A stretch of 64,000 bases of DNA, taken from positions 68,486,984 through 68,550,983 of the forward strand of contig NC_088300.1 of the NCBI RefSeq assembly GCF_032854445.1, written 5' to 3'. The notes beneath the pieces were generated by a model that did not search any database, was not told the DNA's origin, and saw nothing but the letters and a program-made list of their open reading frames with translations. Of this stretch, positions 58,062 to 64,000 are shown piece by piece; the stretch's first letter is position 1, and each line of letters opens with the position of its first letter. The DNA is from Liolophura sinensis (Eukaryota > Mollusca > Polyplacophora > Chitonida > Chitonidae). The position numbers were made by a program, and so were the translations under genes.

Positions 58062-61000
58062 CGGCCAAAGGTTGAGTCTTATCTTAGTACGTAACTGGTA
58101 CCAGAATTCGATGCTGATGCTGTTTCGATCGTGACCATGTGACAGTGAGACACAGGGCCAACTGCAGCTCGAGTACACTCGTGTCTCCGCCTTCAGGTAG
58201 TAGTTTAGGTTAAATCCAATATCGGCACCGCCTTGAATAACAGCCTGCCAAAGTAAAATAACACACGATGGATTTAAATGGCATGTGATTCAGGGATAAC
58301 ATGTAACTAAATTTTACAGAAAGCTGAACTTCAGTAAAAGTCATTAGAATCAACAACGGTTACATAAACAAAGTGAATAATGGATCATACGCTTTGACTC
58401 AATATCTGATACCCCTATATTTTTCTTGCAAGGTACAGTTACAGAAAACTTGGTTCATTTTTCATCATAATAGCCAACAGACAAAGTTGTCGCTCTTACA
58501 GATTTCTTCTTAGCTATACAGTTCTAGGCAATGTGTCTTACCAGATTGATTGAGGCGCCTGCTGCCGCGCGTGCTATGGCTTTCGGGGTCAGTTCAAGGC
58601 ACGTGGTTGACTCTTCACAGGAAATGAGCTTGTATCCCAAATCAAGGCTGGGCGTGATCCGTACCACTATATCTATAGACGTAATGTAAAGTTGTATGCT
58701 AAAAAGACGTATAGCCAATGACCCCGAAAACACTCTGGTACTTCCAGAATCTGGAACCCGGACATCAGTGGATACCAAAGTATTCCCTGCTACATTTACA
58801 TAAAATCTCGCCGAAATTCTCCGGTATTCATTCAAGAAGTAAGCATAAGCTGTTCCAATGGTATACGTATTCGAAAAGATCGTTCCCTCAGCCACACCTC
58901 TGGCGAACAGCTTAGCCCTCGAGGAACTGGTGTCACATCCAGCAAAGAATCCACCATAAAGGTCAGCACTGGCCTTTGATCCCCCAATGCGGAAGTGAGC
59001 AAGACAGTGGCGACGTCTGTTGTACGTTCTCACATCAGACTGGAAAGTGCTTGAGGACTGTATGTCACTGTATCTTCCACTATAGTCGCTCCAACGAGAA
59101 CATGTAGAATGTTCAACATCTCGCTTTAGTATTCTCTCAGTGTTGTTTGTCTGAGAAGGCGAAAACATGTCATTCATTTGCAGTTTTCCTAGCAATAACA
59201 ACATCTGTTTGATATTTCTTTTTGAAGTATCGTTTAGCGGTGTTATGAATGCAACTTAGATTGTCCGTTTGTGTAAGCAAATGAAACAAAGTCCTGTCAA
59301 AGTCGTTCAGTCCGATGAGAGGCCATTCGGAGAGATTCTTCTCGGATTTTTGGTTAGCCATGATGTCCGTGAGCAGATGTATCACTTCTTCTACAACTTC
59401 ACAGTCCGCTGATTCGAGAATCTGAATAAAATAGTCTACTGTTTCGGGCTTGCCAGCAAAACCCCTTGCCGCATGCGTCACGGCTATCCTCAGAGTTCCG
59501 CTCGTCTCACAGATTGAACCAATCTCCAAGACTCTTGGCAGTAGTTTCTCGTCTGCCATATTTCCGGCAGCTTCCAGAGCGTCGATGTGGTCGGTGTCTT
59601 CTGGACAGTTTCCCTCTTTAATGTCATCTAGCTGTGTCAGTAAAATTTCTCTGAGGATCGACTTGACAGTGTCTGATACTGAGTCCAGTCCTGCCAACGT
59701 CCCCATAACCAGCAGCAAGGAACGAGCTTCCTCTGAGCGTGCGGGCTCTGACCCGTACAAATGAATCAAAACTTGGACGAAGTCGTCTGAGGGATTCACC
59801 AAAATGGACATGGTGTCAATCACGTGCAAAACCTGCTCTTTGGTGAGGTGGCTTTTTTCTGACAGCATGTACTGAAACACCTGTGAAGGGAGCACCATAT
59901 TTGTCAACATTGGGCATAAACATCAGACATGGCGAACCATGAAAACAAAAGTCACGTGGGTGAAGATTGAGCTTGGTTATTTGCAGAGGGATTTCGACAT
60001 TTATAATGCATTACTACATATTTTTCTACATTGGGGTATAAATCATGTCTGTTCACGAAAGTCTGCTCCCAGTACTGATTTGCATATGCTGCCTGAATGG
60101 AACCATATGCCAAAGACACTAGCCATGGCATATTGTACTCACCACAAGCCAACTAATAATTGGTCTGTCGTATGTTGTAGTCCATGTATGACCAGCCTCT
60201 GGCCTACCACAGTTACAATGCAAATATAACCTCAGTCATGGAATTTAACTTTCTGAGGCCTTTTTTGGATCTGTTTCTGTCTGTCCACAATTTTACAGAA
60301 ACAGTTATGAGTGGATTTAGAGAAAGCTGTGGGCACGGCTTGGCCGCCAGTATATTGTCACTATGATATGTTTATTTTTTTATTTATTTGATCGGTGTTT
60401 TACGCCGTACTCAAGAATATTTCACTTATACAACGGTGGCCAGCATTATGGTGGAAGGAAACCGGGCAGAGCCCGGGGCAAACCCACGACCATCTGCAGG
60501 TTGCAGCCAGACCATCTCACGTACAGCCGGAGAAGAAGCCAGCATGAGCTGGACTTGAACTCACAGCGACCTCACTGGTGAGAGACTCCTGGGTCATTAC
60601 GCTGCGCTAGCGCGCTAACCGACCACTATGATATGGTTTTAAATCCCAAACAATAAATTTTTAAGTAATTCTTCGACACTGACAATGTAGAATAATAGCC
60701 ATTGTCTGTTGTGTGCAGTTTGCAAATTCAGCAGTGTACGAGTTTGCTTTGTGCCTTCTGTTTTCAGCTTTAATGATGTGCTATTATAACATTCAGCTTT
60801 GGGGGTCAGACAGTTTAACTAACCTGTTCAACAAGACCACCTCCGCCTTGCGCGTACAGGGACAAAATTGGTTGACAGATGTCCCATGTCAAGTGACATT
60901 GAGCGAGCATCTGAAAATAACATGGGGAAAAAGGAATGAATGACTAGTGTTACACCAGAAGTGAACATATTCTGCTTTCAGTTCCATATTCCATTTATTA

Positions 61001-63688
61001 CCAGGCACTATAATTATAATGACGAATGATGAGTTTCCTTTTGAAAAACATCACAGTTTGTTGCATGCTGAACTCAGTGTATTTGTAAAATAATTTGTTT
61101 TGGTGTTAACTTGGCCAAAATCACATTAAGAGTCCTACAATAACGTCAAGAGTGTCATGATTGTGTATTCGTGCAATATGTTTGTTGGTGTTAACTTGGC
61201 CAAAATCACATCAAGAGTCCTACAATAAGATCAAGAGTGTCATGATTGTGTATTCGTGCAATATGTTTGTTGGTTTTAACTTGGCCAAAATCATATTAAG
61301 AATTCTACAATAAGATCAAGAGTGCCATGATTGTGTATTCGTGACAAGTGTTTGTTGGTGTTAACTTGATCAAAACAATCATATTAAGAATCCTTCAATA
61401 ACTTCAAATCATCAGTAATATTGCAACATAAAACCAAGACATTTCAAACCGTGCTAAGATGACTGAATAGGTTTCAATGAAGGACCCAACACCTTCAGAA
61501 TACTCACTCCGTATGTACGTGGAACTAATGTGTTCATAAGGGGTGGAGTGGTTCGTCTCAGTTTGACCTTGACGTTGTCATATCCAATCTTTGCCTCAAG
61601 AGCCACAATTTCTTTCAGTAGGTCCACTTAGTACAAAAAAAGTAAAGGTAAGCAAGGCCCATTTGTTCAAAACTGTTTTAAAACTTAATACCTGGTTTAA
61701 CTTTAAGCCAAGTCTTCAGTTTAATGCTTTGATAAAAATAGTTGTTTAGCAGTACATTAAATATGAAATATAAATCTGCTGCTGACTTGGGCAACTGCAC
61801 TGGCTGTTGAATTTGGCCAAAATTTGAACATTAAGTGACGTAATACCAGTATTAGCTAATACACTTTCGAACAACTGGGCCCTGAATGACAGGTATATGT
61901 GTAAATCGGTGTGTTATACTAGTTCAACGTGGAAACATCATCTAAGAGTTCAAAATTATTGTAAGTCTTTTCGGAGGAGTTTGTTTTCCGCATGCACGTG
62001 TATTGTTTATCTGCTTACATTTGCATTTCCACAGTGGTATAATATACGCTATAGATGTCATAGTTTCAAAGAAATTTAAAAGAATCATAGCGGAAAAGTT
62101 CCGAGATTTTTTTAACGATTTTTTGGCATCTTTTTGGATTATCAGTTGTATATTCCATCTAAACTTTTATTATTTTGCGAAGCGTACAAATCCCGTTAAG
62201 ATAGTATTCGTAGTCTGTTTCTTAAATCACAGCGAAAGTTTTTATTCATAATAGATTTGTTCTTCTTTAAGTAGTGAACTGTGCCAAAATAATTTTAAAA
62301 AACAAACACACAAACAAACAAACTTACGATTTCCTTCGTCTTTAGATTGTATGAATATGTCCAGAAGCGTATTAAGTGAGGTCATCTGTAATCGTTTGTA
62401 TAGCAAACCCAGTCGATTTACTAGGCGATCTGTGCAACAAAAATGTCAGTTTGTCACATCGTATATCAAGGATTATTACTCTTAAATGATCTGATAATAA
62501 TACTAAAGATGATGTCTTAATATTAAAAGATGTGCATTGTATTTTTCTAATACTGTAACGTACAACGTTATCCAAATGTCCCCACTGTCTATCTTTGCAT
62601 TATTTCGCAATTATTGCATAACTGTCTTTTTCACTATCAATTAGTCCTTGTAGTTGTAGAAGGGGCAGTTGTCTTCCGAGGTAATCTCCCTTACATTTTT
62701 ACCTCGCTATTTTACTGAAACACTGTAATTAAATACGATACCTTGGAGATGTTGTGTTGTTTCCATGGTGATGGAAGAGTCGATAAATTCGGTAAGTTTA
62801 AAGCTTGCCATCCTCTTCACACGTTGAGTGGACCGTTTCTGCTTCAGTTTTAGGCTCAGTTTATACTTGGATGCACTTTTCAACACATCCCCAGCGTCAA
62901 TGCCACTAGCGACATCTGGGGGGATGTCATCTGCCTGTAAATATATAATTCTAATATTGTGTCGTTGTAGTACTTTATTAAAAGGAAACAAATTCTATAG
63001 ACTATAAAAGACGATAGCACAGACAGCAAAAACCATCGCAGTGACGACAGTGTGATAGTCGGCACATCGTCTCTTGTACGACAGGGATGTTAGTTGCAAT
63101 CCAGCAGACTTCATAAGTCCAGGATCACTGAAAATGATATTTCGTGATCACATCCAGAGTCCAATAAGATTTTGTCTAGGCTTTGTGAGAGTGGACCCAG
63201 TATCGTTTCACTATATTTTATCATAGATGATTTGAGATGTGCATTACGATGGCGGTCCTCTTAATAGACGGAGTAACCAGCGTTAACCTTGACGAGTTAC
63301 TCACGAACCTTCCCAAAAGTGATCTACAGATATGCACACTATACTGGTGGCAGATAAGTAGTCTTCAACAACCGCATATCAGTCCTCGACTGCACCTTTT
63401 AACCATACTTTGACCTGAGGAACAGTAACACATGGAAGCTAGAACTTCAACTGACCTTTTGAATAAATACATGTCAATCATTTGAAACGTGCCACAGACT
63501 TCCTTTAACCTACCCCCGTTTCCGGTTGACTGGATGCCTCTCCCTCAACGGACGTAATGTCGCCATGGGTGACCGTTGTCCGGCCTTTAACATGGACGTT
63601 AGCTGGTTGTAAACCGACTGGAGAGTCTACGTCATCTTTGGTGTTGAACTCTTTGTCTATCACAGTTTCATCGCCAGATGTCGATGTG
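58062..63688 (-). CDS. LLTP copy D, partial and diverged, frameshift in exon 12
   Basis: Exons 7 to 13 of the same gene family: 63514-63688, 62742-62934, 62328-62429, 61508-61626, 60824-60910, 58542-59880, 58062-58244. Exons 1-6 must lie beyond the right edge. Splice sites are canonical and lengths differ from A and B only by multiples of three, except exon 12 (1339 nt), where two bases are missing near 59195. That shift breaks the link between the helical part (DDFVQVLIHLYGSEPARSEE) and the beta part (GRYSDIQSSSTFQSDVRTYN). Both parts are well preserved, so a recent mutation or an assembly error is possible. Exon 8 keeps the basic stretch with RVKR. Divergence is much greater than between A and B, so D is the oldest copy here. 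No transcript evidence is available. Confidence 0.75.
58542..59880 (-). CDS. LLTP copy D, exon 12 (two frames)
   Basis: Codons from 59880 to about 59195 give the helical domain with DHIDALEAAGNMADEKLL. From about 59195 to 58542, in another frame, come RRRHCLAHFRIGGSKASADL and the GGFFAGCDT block. Relative to copies A and B there is a net loss of 11 bases, two of which shift the frame. Confidence 0.75.
59885..60365. other. Intron 11 of LLTP D, no exon recognised
   Basis: Short open frames exist on both strands here, but none has splice support or a counterpart in the other LLTP copies. Confidence 0.5.
60368..60625 (-). mobile_element. tRNA-derived SINE in LLTP D intron
   Basis: Nearly full copy in minus orientation: TTTATTTGATCGGTGTTTTACG at the tail side and CATTACGCTGCGCTAGCGCG at the head side. 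It lies between exons 11 and 12. Confidence 0.9.
61094..61415. repeat. 85-bp tandem repeat, about 3.7 units, LLTP D intron
   Basis: Units starting TGGTGTTAACTTGGCCAAAA at 61101, 61186, 61271 and 61356, an exact 85-bp spacing. The last unit is diverged. It lies between exons 10 and 11. Confidence 0.92.
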
Positions 63689-63689
63689 C

Positions 63690-64000
63690 TGCGATTAAAG
63701 AGTGATGCTCATTAAGTCATTTTCCAGCGATACATTACACAAGTAATAGTGTTTGTAAAGTGTTGCATAAAGTCTACATGTATGTCTGTCATTTATCGTG
63801 TGTCCTATTGTCCAGTGTCAGGTTGATTTGGACAGTTGTGAATGGCAAATATATTACACGATTTCATATTGGACAAGATGCTGTCAATGTCACATACAAT
63901 TCAGAATATTAAAGTACGATGTGCCAATCAACATCAGTGTACAGAGTGTCACTGTCAACACCAATCAACAGTGTTATTGAAAGTCAACCAACAGTGTGTT
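63690..64000. other. Start of LLTP D intron 6, runs off the window
   Basis: No exon 6 signature (NIKRGI) was found before the edge. Short GTCAACA/CAATCAACA-type repeats occur in the last 100 bases. Confidence 0.5.

Noticed and set aside
59952-60152. 66-codon minus-strand frame in the D intron
   Set aside because: No splice sites, no counterpart in A, B or C, and unremarkable composition.

Overview
This window is animal (metazoan) nuclear DNA. The genes are split by GT-AG introns, the flanks are AT-rich, and a tRNA-headed SINE family ending in an AATAAATAAA-type tail is present in more than ten copies. This type of SINE, together with the gene content, suggests a lophotrochozoan such as a marine mollusc, though the species cannot be named from the window. 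No bacterial operon, CRISPR array, rRNA or functional tRNA gene was seen.

The main content is a cluster of minus-strand large lipid transfer protein (LLTP) genes, related in layout to vitellogenin N-domains and microsomal triglyceride transfer protein. Copy A (7319-15178) and copy B (31861-38880) each have 13 recognisable exons of identical length. These add up to 2814 nt (938 codons) without a stop, beginning with a signal peptide and preceded by a TATA box. Copy C (about 21317-24916), between them, is a decayed copy that has lost exons 1, 11, 12 and most of 5. Copy D (58062-63688) is an older, diverged copy whose first exons lie beyond the right edge and whose exon 12 carries a 2-nt frameshift. 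The final exon of every copy was not found.

Around these genes the DNA is heavily rearranged. Direct segmental duplications have a spacing of about 24 kb. Three inverted-repeat pairs are present (1-770 with 6180-6857; 2880-4500 with 28130-29580; 19960-21245 with 30480-31850). An orphan 143-bp exon of unknown family occurs six times in both orientations. Minisatellites differ in copy number between the paralogous units.

From about 42.9 to 52.1 kb a GC-richer block holds a broken Maverick/Polinton: protein-primed DNA polymerase B on the minus strand, and packaging-ATPase, integrase and several Polinton-associated protein remnants mostly on the plus strand. All carry frameshifts, stops or deletions. 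It is bracketed by inverted 50-bp-unit repeats and then by related tandem arrays: a regular 75-bp array (40972-42200) and a diverged array (52450-55700).

Functionally, only LLTP A and B look able to make a protein, probably a secreted or ER-lumen lipid carrier. The rest is duplication debris and mobile-element sequence. Exon limits were placed by eye from splice sites, open frames and agreement between paralogues.
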